A stretch of 49,762 nucleotides of DNA from CBFFRJ01 sp051486985 (GTDB taxonomy: Bacteria; Pseudomonadota; Gammaproteobacteria; Enterobacterales; Enterobacteriaceae). Positions 9,701 to 16,529 of the stretch are shown in pieces (the first letter of the stretch is position 1; the number at the start of each line of letters is the position of its first letter). The notes beneath the pieces are model-generated. The model was given only the letters and a program-made list of their open reading frames with translations, was not told where the DNA came from and searched no databases. A program made the translations under genes and the position numbers. Location: the NCBI RefSeq assembly GCF_051486985.1, contig NZ_JAHVDV010000036.1:1-49762 (forward strand), given 5' to 3'.

Positions 9701-10333
9701 TCCGGCATGCAGAAGTTTAACGAACACGGCCATATCGCCGAGGAAAGGCATACTCTCTCCCCTTAGCAGGAATAAATCCTTACCAAAAGAGGCCAGATCC
9801 TCGCGATAACAGAGTACCACGCTGGGCTCTCCGACGAAGTTAAACAGGTAGTCGGCGAAAAATGCGAGCGCATCGGCGCCATTAAGGATCACATCGCCCT
9901 CAAAGGGATAGGCTGTTGCGCCAATATCAATCAGAGGCTTGCCTTCAGCATCAATACGCTGGCGGCGTGAAGAGGCTAAACGGTTTTCTGGTGAGGATTC
10001 GAGTGCGCCGACCAGACGGCTAACGCAGTCAGTAAAGAGAATATCGTCGTCATACAGGAATTTAATATATTTGCCCCGGGCGAGGTGTACGCCGCGCAAC
10101 ACGTTGCCTTCCTCATTGAGGCGAACCTCATTTTTGTAATAGCGCACGGGTAGGGAGGACGAGGCGGCATAGCGTTCACTGATAATACGGATGCTGTCAT
10201 CCCTACTGTCATCACAGATAACGATTTCGATTTCAGGCCAGCTTTGGTTGAGGGCACTTAGCAGTGCGGTTTCAAAAAAGACGGGGTTATAGGCTGGTAT
10301 AACAATACTCACCAGAGCGTGTTCTTTCATCAT
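6770..10333 (-). CDS. Giant multi-domain glycosyltransferase, paralogue of the upstream one
   Basis: A 1187-residue protein with no signal peptide. Residues 1-230 are a full GT2 domain (LVSIVIPAYNP near 8; FLYDDDIL carries the DxD-type metal site). Residues about 566-800 are a second GT2 domain (PLVSIIIPTKDQ; LNNDTAI near 658; YNDVDLCL). Residues 868-1187 are a GT-B-like module (RIGWVGDARNVADLE; LSPVRLLEFGACGVP). The middle and C-terminal modules are clearly homologous to the 3058-6711 protein, but the N-terminal module is a different family. Start: two adjacent ATGs, 10333 and 10330, with a weak GGATGA upstream. It is divergent from the aminotransferase gene. With two active-looking GT2 sites it could add two sugars in sequence. 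Flagellin as the target is inferred from location. Confidence 0.85.
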   Translation of the reverse strand: MMKEHALVSIVIPAYNPVFFETALLSALNQSWPEIEIVICDDSRDDSIRIISERYAASSSLPVRYYKNEVRLNEEGNVLRGVHLARGKYIKFLYDDDILFTDCVSRLVGALESSPENRLASSRRQRIDAEGKPLIDIGATAYPFEGDVILNGADALAFFADYLFNFVGEPSVVLCYREDLASFGKDLFLLRGESMPFLGDMAVFVKLLHAGNLAFIADTLSAFRVTESQSSQLAKTEQFRDLVNRTYTRMPQAIRELGWYKGDKEQNQWVRVAPMNDPENVQQENLLHGVYVSLQQSEKDYRTWQIRQWLTSHHLTTQQQGLAEAYQLSRGTQQTLRVIIDNPVPSPDDVALTLESLKSYTGYGLKIDPVVLCSDASGLEVKTVVAPAHERVSVINEILARYPGDWFLFLQAGETLINSGLLTFDLALDSAAGCDAIYADEIYQADDQIVGTALRPDFNLDLLLSCPAEMARHWIFRIDALLALGGFNPQYPTAWQFEMITRLIEHKGIQFAGHLPEPFVTAHPPLLATHPEEVAILTQHLHHRGYPNGVVEAPQNGLYALRYHHGQQPLVSIIIPTKDQLAVLIPCVTSLLEKTRYPNYELLIVDNNSETPEALQWLEGVSAIDPNRIRVLRYPHPFNYSAINNMAAREARGEYLVLLNNDTAIISSDWLDHLLNHGLRPEVGIVGAKLLYPTGRVQHAGVVLGLRGPADHPFIDSEHDRPGYMQRLQVDQNYNVVTAACLLIRKSLYEEVGGLDEVNFTVSYNDVDLCLKARQAGYLTVWTPHAVVMHEGSVSQKHVDKTVQEKKRQRFMAEQDVMYQKWLPLIANDPAYNPNLSLDNGGFELVLDDPALWQPLHWRPQPLVMPFVLDKHVNGHQRLTATFTTLRDAGLVNGIISHHARQYVDLARFNPASVILQRQIMPFMTEWLQRNRKITGVMTVFDLDDYLPALAANASAREHYPQDISGALRVTVAGVDRLVVASDVMAESCAGWHPDIRVLPTRLAPSEWGMLTSLRHAGQKPRIGWVGDARNVADLEIIHKLIAQFADRVEWIFFGYCPPSLRPLVCEFHAAVTPERFASKLASLNLDLALLPMADTPWNRNLSPVRLLEFGACGVPVICSDIISLRNTLAVTRVENRSRHWRDAIEMHLSDLSATHKLGDMLKAGVEKDGFLQGEALLSYARCWLPD

Positions 10334-10587
10334 TTCATCCGTTAAGCCCCCTGGCGCGCGTCAGGGGAGGTGAACCAGTTAATAATTCAATGTGCCATAC
10401 ACCGGGCGGGTGCCAGCTGTTAAATATCCCCCGTTTTGCAGCTCTGTTCAGGTGATAGTGGCATTTTCAGTACCGATTAACTTCGGAATTGAGAGCGGAA
10501 AAGGGCGCTGTTTTGCCGATAACCTCCCGGCGCCAGCGGTATGATGACGTATCATCATTACTTCAGCGTTCGCGCATGTAGGGTCCC

Positions 10588-11730
10588 ATGGCCAAGAATA
10601 TTTTTGTCACCAGTCCGCTGCTGCCACCTCTGGAAGAGTTCATTCCTTATCTTGAGAAAATCTGGCAAAACAAAAACTTGACCAACGGTGGCGACTTCCA
10701 TCAGCAGCTTGAAGCGGAGCTGGCACGTTACCTTGGCGTGAAGCACGTTTGCCTTTTTGCCAATGGAACGCTGGCGTTGCTCACCGCCCTTCAGGCGCTA
10801 CGCGTAACCGGAGAGGTTATCACCACGCCTTACTCCTTTGTGGCGACGTCCCATACATTGTTGTGGAATGGCCTGACACCCGTGTTTGCTGATATCGATC
10901 CCCGGACCTATAACATCAATCCGGACCGGGTCGAAGAGCTGATTACCCCGAATACGACCGCTATCATGCCGGTGCACTGCTATGGTATCCCCTGCGATGT
11001 CGATAAGATCCAAAAAATTGCCGATATCTACGGCCTGAAGGTTATTTACGATGCGGCGCATGCGTTTGGTGTGCGGCAAAACGACACCAGCATCCTCAAT
11101 TACGGCGACTTGTCGGTATTGAGCTTCCATGCCACGAAAGTATTTAACACCTTCGAAGGCGGGGCCATCATTTGCCATAATGAACGCACCAAGCAGCGTA
11201 TCGATTATCTCAAAAACTTTGGCTTTGCCGGTGAAACTACCGTCGTGGCGGCAGGGATTAATGGCAAAATGAACGAAGTGCAGGCTGCGTTTGGACTGCT
11301 ACAGCTTCAGCATATCGAGGGCGCTTTTAATAAACGTAGTGCGCTGGATAACCATTATCGTGCGCTATTGCAGGATATTCCGGGGGTGCAAATGTTAGAC
11401 GTACCCGGAAATATTGACTGGAACCACGCCTACTTCCCGGTTCGCATTGGCCCTAATTACCCGATAAGCCGTGATGCGCTTTACGACCTGCTTAAGCAGA
11501 ACGGCATTATGCCAAGGCGTTATTTCTACCCGCTTATCAGTAATTTCCCAATGTATCGTGGACTGCCGAGTGCGGCGAAAACCGCGTTGCCGCAGGCAAA
11601 CCTGATCGCGGAAGAGATACTGTGTCTGCCGATTTATCCGGATCTGGAGTTTGAGGATCAATGTAAAATTGCTGACATCATTAAATCTCCCTGGGTTGCC
11701 GCAAATGAACCACTGGGGAAAGCGTCCTGA
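10588..11730 (+). CDS. DegT/DnrJ/EryC1/StrS-family sugar aminotransferase (VioA/FdtB-like)
   Basis: A 380-residue PLP-dependent aminotransferase, normal length for the family, which converts nucleotide-linked keto-sugars to amino sugars. Visible landmarks are NGTLALLTALQAL near 50-65, the PLP-binding Asp in VIYDAAHAFG, and the Schiff-base Lys in SFHATKVFNTFEGG. The N-terminal segment (LPPLEEFIPYLEKIW) recalls VioA-type enzymes that make dTDP-4-amino-4,6-dideoxyglucose, but this was judged by eye. The island has no sugar dehydratase, so the keto-sugar would come from elsewhere, for example from the RmlB or RffG reaction. The gene reads divergently from the second glycosyltransferase and has its own terminator. 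Most likely it supplies the amino sugar for flagellin modification. Confidence 0.88.
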   Translation: MAKNIFVTSPLLPPLEEFIPYLEKIWQNKNLTNGGDFHQQLEAELARYLGVKHVCLFANGTLALLTALQALRVTGEVITTPYSFVATSHTLLWNGLTPVFADIDPRTYNINPDRVEELITPNTTAIMPVHCYGIPCDVDKIQKIADIYGLKVIYDAAHAFGVRQNDTSILNYGDLSVLSFHATKVFNTFEGGAIICHNERTKQRIDYLKNFGFAGETTVVAAGINGKMNEVQAAFGLLQLQHIEGAFNKRSALDNHYRALLQDIPGVQMLDVPGNIDWNHAYFPVRIGPNYPISRDALYDLLKQNGIMPRRYFYPLISNFPMYRGLPSAAKTALPQANLIAEEILCLPIYPDLEFEDQCKIADIIKSPWVAANEPLGKAS

Positions 11731-11760
11731 TTAACCGGATTACCGGGATGAGACGCAGCT

Positions 11761-11788
11761 AAAAAGCCATGTAAACATGGCTTTTTTT
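11761..11788 (+). terminator. Rho-independent terminator after the aminotransferase gene
   Basis: AAAAAGCCATGT-AA-ACATGGCTTTTTTT, a perfect stem with a T tract. It separates the aminotransferase from the next cassette, which must have its own promoter in 11789-11953. Confidence 0.88.
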
Positions 11789-11953
11789 AACGCAAAAAAA
11801 CATCCTCCTGGCAACAGGCTGATTAATATCAGTAATTTAACATTTGCACCAAGCTGTTTTCAGCGTAGTGGCTGCTGTGAGCCAGGGGCGGTAGCATGTT
11901 CGCCTGACGTTGTTGCATGGCAGTCAATTTGAATTAACACACATGGATATGAA

Positions 11954-12670
11954 ATGAAAATAGCCATCATGCAACCCTATTTCTTTCCTTATCTTGGGTA
12001 CATCAGTCTCATCAAGCATACGGAACGTTTTATTTTACTCGATGATGTGCAGTTTATACGCCACGGTTGGATAGAACGTAACCGTATTCTTAAACCGGAA
12101 TCTGGCTGGCAGTACCTGTCTGTGCCGTTGAAGAAAAAAAACCATACCGCCACAATAAAAGAGACCGAGATTAACAACGAGACTGACTGGAGAGATAAAC
12201 TGCTGCGCCAGCTCACTCACTACAAAAAGAAAGCCTCATTCTTCAGAAAAACGATGGCAGTTGTTGAGCAGGGACTGGATATCAGAACTGACAGCATTGC
12301 TGAACTGAACCTTCATGTATTGAAATCCGTGTGTGGCTATCTGGAGATCAATGCCGATCTGTCTGTCTTCTCTCATCTGAATATGGATATAGAGCCGCCT
12401 GACGCGCCAGATGAATGGGCTCTAAATATATGTAAAAAAATTCCGACAGTGTCTGCGTATTGGAACCCTACCGGCGGAATGACGTTTTTTGATAAAAATA
12501 AATATACCGCAGCTAATATTGATCTGGTTTTTCAGAAAGTAAATCTCACACCCTACTCTCAGTCAAACCAGGGGCTGGCGTTTGAGCCTGGATTATCCAT
12601 TATTGACGTTATGATGTTTAATTCTCCTGACGCGATACATACTATGCTGGATAATTATGAAAAATTATAA
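11954..12670 (+). CDS. WbqC-like family protein
   Basis: A 238-residue protein that opens with the WbqC-family signature (MKIAIMQPYFFPYLGYISLI, then LLDDVQFIRHGWIERNRI). Members are common in O-antigen and other glycan clusters. No reaction is firmly established for the family, although a role in acyl or amino-acid transfer to sugars has been suggested from context. It is the first gene of a tight three-gene cassette: its end overlaps the next start by 14 nt. The coding sequence is visibly richer in A+T than the flagellar genes and the two giant glycosyltransferases, which suggests a separate origin. The ATG is preceded by only a weak GGAT. Confidence 0.85.
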   Translation: MKIAIMQPYFFPYLGYISLIKHTERFILLDDVQFIRHGWIERNRILKPESGWQYLSVPLKKKNHTATIKETEINNETDWRDKLLRQLTHYKKKASFFRKTMAVVEQGLDIRTDSIAELNLHVLKSVCGYLEINADLSVFSHLNMDIEPPDAPDEWALNICKKIPTVSAYWNPTGGMTFFDKNKYTAANIDLVFQKVNLTPYSQSNQGLAFEPGLSIIDVMMFNSPDAIHTMLDNYEKL

Positions 12671-13619
12671 AGAGTATGGTGGTTTTCTGCATATGGAAGC
12701 AGGACGTGGTGGTCTTTATCACCCTGATGCCATTAATCTTAATTCAGCAAGAAATGCGTTAAAGTATATCATTCGCCTGCATAAAATAAAAAAAATATAT
12801 GTCTCCTTTTTTACCTGCCCCGTTATCTGGCAGGCGATTGAGGAAGAACATTGCGAGATGCACTATTACGATGTAGACGGACAAATGAACCCGGTGCTCG
12901 ATAATGTCGATGGCGAGGATTTTGTTCTTTGCAATGATTATTTCGGTATTAAATCAAAAGAGATGCATAGGCTTGCCGGTCAGTTTCCGGGTTTAGTTGT
13001 CGATAATGCGCAGGCGTTTTTTGCAAAACAAAAAGGCATCGCTGCGATTTACAGCCCGAGAAAATTCTTTGGCCTCCCGGACGGGGGAATGGCATTAACG
13101 TCCGGCACGCTGGAAGAAGCGTTCGAAAAGGATATCTCCTGGCAACGATGCCAGCATTTACTGAGGCGTCACGATGCAGGTGCCAGTGCGGCATACACCG
13201 ATTTTTGCGAGGCTGATAGCCAGCTCAACTCAGCTGAAATCAGAGCAATGTCTGCCGTAACGGAAAACTTGATGCGTGGTATCGATTATGATTTTGCCAG
13301 ACGACGTCGTCAGGAAAATTTTGTGCAGCTCCACAGCATGCTGGCAAAAATTAACGGCCTGACGATAGATCTCACTGATGAAGATGTTCCTATGGCCTAC
13401 CCATTATTAATTGATAATCCAGGGCTGAAAAGTCGGCTGATTGGGGAGAAGATCTATGTCCCCACCTACTGGCCGCAGCTTGAGGATATCTGCCCAAAAG
13501 GGAGCGCGGCGCTTTATTTTAAAGCGAATCTGGTGCCACTCCCCCTCGACCAACGCTACGATTCCGAAGATATGCATACAATTGCTGAAAAGGTATTGCG
13601 CATACTCCAGAGAGAATAA
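12657..13619 (+). CDS. DegT-like PLP-fold protein, shortened and of unknown reaction
   Basis: A 320-residue protein that resembles DegT/StrS aminotransferases but is shorter and divergent. LNSARNALKYI matches the cofactor-phosphate region. VVDNAQAFFA matches the segment with the PLP-binding Asp, with Gln where many members have His. SPRKFFGLPDGGMAL matches the Schiff-base Lys region. Because Asp and Lys are both kept, it may still bind PLP. Translation is probably coupled: the ATG lies inside the end of the WbqC-like gene, and the next gene starts 3 nt after its stop. It could act on an amino donor or an unusual amino acid that the neighbouring ATP-grasp enzyme then joins to a sugar (inference). 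Low G+C like its neighbours. Confidence 0.7.
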   Translation: MKNYKEYGGFLHMEAGRGGLYHPDAINLNSARNALKYIIRLHKIKKIYVSFFTCPVIWQAIEEEHCEMHYYDVDGQMNPVLDNVDGEDFVLCNDYFGIKSKEMHRLAGQFPGLVVDNAQAFFAKQKGIAAIYSPRKFFGLPDGGMALTSGTLEEAFEKDISWQRCQHLLRRHDAGASAAYTDFCEADSQLNSAEIRAMSAVTENLMRGIDYDFARRRRQENFVQLHSMLAKINGLTIDLTDEDVPMAYPLLIDNPGLKSRLIGEKIYVPTYWPQLEDICPKGSAALYFKANLVPLPLDQRYDSEDMHTIAEKVLRILQRE

Positions 13620-13622
13620 AAA

Positions 13623-14906
13623 ATGGCAACAACTAAAAAAATTAATGTCCTCGTCTTTCCCTGTGGCGCTGAGAATGCGAATGAAATATATCAGTCGCTG
13701 CGTTATTCCCTGCACGTCAATATCATTGGCGCATCAAGCGTTGAAGATCATGGCAGATTCACTTTTCCGCAATATCTGTCTGATATTCCGAATATTATGG
13801 ACGCGCGGTTTAACGATGTTTTTTTCGACATCATTAAACAGCACAATATTGATGTTGTGTTTGCCACTCATGATACCGTCGCCGAGGCGCTGGCCCCACT
13901 GGCCGAGGGGATGGGGTTTTTCCTGGTTAACGGTAACGAACAGGCGACCCGTATAGCCCGTAAAAAAAGCGAAACGTATGCTCTTTTTAACGATTGCACG
14001 TGGGTGCCTGAGGGGTATGCCGACCCGGATGCCGTAACGGCATGGCCGGCAATTATTAAACCTGATTTAGGACAAGGGGGTCAGGGCGTTACGCGTGTTG
14101 ATAATCTGAAACAAGCCTGGCAAGTTTATAAAAACACTACCCTGCCTGTGCTGGTGGAATATCTTCCTGGCGGTGAGTTAACCGTAGACTGTTTTACCAA
14201 CCGTAAGGGGGAGGTCATCTGGATTGGACCGCGAACCCGTGAGCGCGTACGCGCCGGTATCACGATGCGCTCGCAGTCCGTTGAACTTACCGATGAACTC
14301 CGTGATATTGCACTGACGATATGTAAGCGCATACCATTGCGTGGACCCTGGTTTTTCCAGTTAAAAGCGAACGCAGATGGGAAATGGAAATTATTAGAGA
14401 TCTCCTGTCGCATCAGCGGCACAATGATATTCCAGCGTGCCCGGGGAGTGAACCTGCCACTGATGGCTATCCATGACTTTATGGGAAGGGATGTTGCGGC
14501 TATGCCGAATCACGATATCACCTTGATAGACCGATGCATCAGCACCAAAGCGCGAGTCAATCGCGACTACAAAAACGTGTATGTTGATCTCGATGACACT
14601 CTCATTATTAACGGTTTCGTTGTGCCTGGTGTAATCAGCTTTATTTACCAGGCTATTGCTGACGGTAAGAAGGTCTACCTGATCACGCGCCACGAATATG
14701 ATGTCCATCAAACTCTTGAAAAGGTCAGGATTTCTCCCGCCGTGTTCGATGAAATCTATCATGTGCAAGATAAAGAGAGTAAGGCCAACTATATTAAGCC
14801 AGATTCGATATTTATCGATAATTACTTTATTGAAAGAAAAGACGTATTTGAAAAAACAAAGTGTCTTGTTCTGGATGTTGATGCAGTAAATTTATTACTA
14901 TGCTAA
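13623..14906 (+). CDS. ATP-grasp ligase fused to a HAD-type phosphatase domain
   Basis: A 427-residue two-domain protein. Residues 1-310 look like an ATP-grasp enzyme, which forms amide or similar bonds by an acyl-phosphate: a preATP-grasp Rossmann part (NVLVFPCGAENANEI), then IIKPDLGQGGQGV at 144-156, LVEYLPGGELTVDC near 177-190 and the metal-binding LLEISCR at 257-263. Residues 316-427 carry all four HAD motifs: DLDDT 322-326, LITRH 353-357, Lys near 383-386 and IDN 398-400. The HAD part has no obvious cap domain. It starts 3 nt after the previous stop, so it is part of the same operon. Amide coupling of an amino acid or acyl group to an amino sugar would fit the context. The substrate is unknown. 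Confidence 0.78.
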   Translation: MATTKKINVLVFPCGAENANEIYQSLRYSLHVNIIGASSVEDHGRFTFPQYLSDIPNIMDARFNDVFFDIIKQHNIDVVFATHDTVAEALAPLAEGMGFFLVNGNEQATRIARKKSETYALFNDCTWVPEGYADPDAVTAWPAIIKPDLGQGGQGVTRVDNLKQAWQVYKNTTLPVLVEYLPGGELTVDCFTNRKGEVIWIGPRTRERVRAGITMRSQSVELTDELRDIALTICKRIPLRGPWFFQLKANADGKWKLLEISCRISGTMIFQRARGVNLPLMAIHDFMGRDVAAMPNHDITLIDRCISTKARVNRDYKNVYVDLDDTLIINGFVVPGVISFIYQAIADGKKVYLITRHEYDVHQTLEKVRISPAVFDEIYHVQDKESKANYIKPDSIFIDNYFIERKDVFEKTKCLVLDVDAVNLLLC

Positions 14907-15001
14907 TTTTTTACGGTGCACTGCTGCATAATATGCAAAATGTAATCTGCACATTCCAGTATCCATTGCTAATTAATAAATGAATTATTTTTGAGGTCGC
15001 T

Positions 15002-16078
15002 ATGACAATTGAACGCGGTGAGGCACTTCGCCAGTTGTGTGATGAATTCATCAAGGGCAGAGTGCCTCGATATATTTTTGGTCGGACACCTTATGCTAAA
15101 GATATCATCGAATATATCAAGCCTGATGGTATTATTGATGATTTCACTACGGAATCTACCTTTAATGGTGTTCCGATAATTAAATTGGCGTCAGTCCCAG
15201 CTAAAGCTATTGTCGTTTCATCTATCGTCGATGGCAGGCCTGTCACTGTCAGTCGGTTACTGGCGGGAAAGGAAATCGGTAATATTGATTATTATAGTTT
15301 TAAGCATTATTCCGGTTTGCCACTGAAAGAGCATTCACTTGTCGCTAATGCAGAGTTTCGTTCGGATTATCAGCAAAATCGCGATAAGTATGATTATGTC
15401 TTCAATCACCTCGCTGATGAAACTTCAAAAGAAACTTTCTCACGTCTGGTTGATTTTCGGTTGAATGAACATCTTGAAACTATGGAGTATTTTACTTTCA
15501 GGCCCGAAGAAAGCTACTTTGAGTCTTTTATTAACATTGATTCTACTAATGCCGTTTTTGCAGACGTCGGAAGCTATGATGGTAGTACTACTCTTGAATT
15601 CATTCGTCGCTATCCTGGTTATCGTAGTGTCCATCTGTTTGAGCCAGAACCAAAGCAGATGGCAGTTATTCGGAGCAGAGTAGAGGCGCTGGATCATATT
15701 CATTTTCATGAGTATGGTGCTTCAAATTGTGCCGGGGTATTAAAATTTACCTCTTCGGGAAGCTGGTCGCATGTTGACGAGCAGGGCGATATAGAGGTCA
15801 AAATTAATACGTTAGATAACCTGGTTAATGAGAAAATTTCATTTATAAAAATGGATATTGAAGGTCATGAATATGCGGCACTGGAAGGCTCGCGTGAACA
15901 TATTCTGAACGATCATCCGGTACTGGCAATCTGCGCGTATCACCTTGTGGACGATTTCTGGAAGCTCCCCGAGCTGATTTTCTCCTTCCGCTCAGATTAT
16001 AAGCTTTACATGCGTCATTACACTGAAGGTGTGCTGGAAACAGTCTATTATTTCATCCCTGAAAAACATAATGGATAG
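15002..16078 (+). CDS. FkbM-family methyltransferase with an extra N-terminal domain
   Basis: A 358-residue protein. Residues 175-340 are an FkbM-type SAM-dependent methyltransferase: FADVGSYDGSTTLEF (SAM loop), VHLFEPEPKQM (acidic motif), INTLDNL and FIKMDIEGHEYAALEG, a typical FkbM signature. FkbM enzymes usually O-methylate sugars or polyketides. The first 90 residues (YIFGRTPYAKDIIEYI...IDDFTTESTFNGVPII) resemble a small Rossmann domain as seen in front of sugar-modifying enzymes. The ATG has TGAGGT upstream and follows a 95-nt gap after the ATP-grasp gene. The gene ends in a strong terminator that closes the island. The most likely role is O-methylation of the flagellin glycan, comparable to the methylated viosamine on Pseudomonas syringae flagellin (inference). 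Confidence 0.85.
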   Translation: MTIERGEALRQLCDEFIKGRVPRYIFGRTPYAKDIIEYIKPDGIIDDFTTESTFNGVPIIKLASVPAKAIVVSSIVDGRPVTVSRLLAGKEIGNIDYYSFKHYSGLPLKEHSLVANAEFRSDYQQNRDKYDYVFNHLADETSKETFSRLVDFRLNEHLETMEYFTFRPEESYFESFINIDSTNAVFADVGSYDGSTTLEFIRRYPGYRSVHLFEPEPKQMAVIRSRVEALDHIHFHEYGASNCAGVLKFTSSGSWSHVDEQGDIEVKINTLDNLVNEKISFIKMDIEGHEYAALEGSREHILNDHPVLAICAYHLVDDFWKLPELIFSFRSDYKLYMRHYTEGVLETVYYFIPEKHNG

Positions 16079-16090
16079 TCAGGTACAGCA

Positions 16091-16118
16091 AAAAGGCATC
16101 GTTTTCGATGCCTTTTTA
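16091..16118 (+). terminator. Rho-independent terminator closing the modification island
   Basis: AAAAAGGCATCG-TTTT-CGATGCCTTTTT, a perfect stem with a T tract, 12 nt after the methyltransferase stop. Confidence 0.9.
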
Positions 16119-16529
16119 ATTATGCTAACGAAGCAGTGTGTGACACGGAGAATTGTTGCGCAACGTTCACCAGGTTTGCTGTTTTAACGCATCGCGTCGG
16201 TATCGCTGATTTTAAATGCCGAGCAGCTAATCCCTTCTCAGAAGCCTTCCTGCCTTCACTGGGGCATATGGGTGCCTGTATTGTTAAGAATCTGATAAAA
16301 TTAAGCCGGTTAGCCCTGGCGTCTCATTTTTTGCTATTCACCTTTTCGCCAGGCTGTGTAAAGCACCGCCATGTAAAGCAAGCCCGATTGCCTCAATAAC
16401 GCGATTCAGTGCACACTTCTTTTTTATTACCGCAAATAACGCCCATTTCACCCACTATTCATCCGATTAAAACCCCTACAGAATCGGATAATCATGCCGA
16501 TAACTTAAACTAACGCAGGGCTGTTTATC
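16119..16529 (+). other. fliA upstream region (about 410 nt without a gene)
   Basis: I see no coding sequence here that I can support: an 87-codon open frame at 16136-16399 has no ribosome site and no recognisable product. The last 55 nt hold the sigma28-type promoter listed separately. An FlhDC-dependent class 2 promoter is expected for fliA, but I could not place its binding site with confidence. Confidence 0.5.
16477..16503 (+). promoter_or_regulatory. Sigma28 autoregulatory promoter of fliA
   Basis: TACA at 16477-16480, a 15-nt spacer, then GCCGATAA at 16496-16503, a perfect -10 element for FliA with one mismatch in the -35. It lies 27 nt before the GTG start. It would let FliA amplify its own synthesis, as in E. 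coli. Confidence 0.75.

Noticed and set aside
11954..16078. Interpretation of the low-G+C cassette as part of an O-antigen cluster
   Set aside because: No wzx, wzy or wzz genes, no dTDP-sugar synthesis set, and no galF/gnd neighbours; the flagellar neighbours on both sides favour flagellin modification.
16136..16399. 87-codon frame upstream of fliA
   Set aside because: No ribosome site, composition unlike a protein, and it lies in the known fliA control region.
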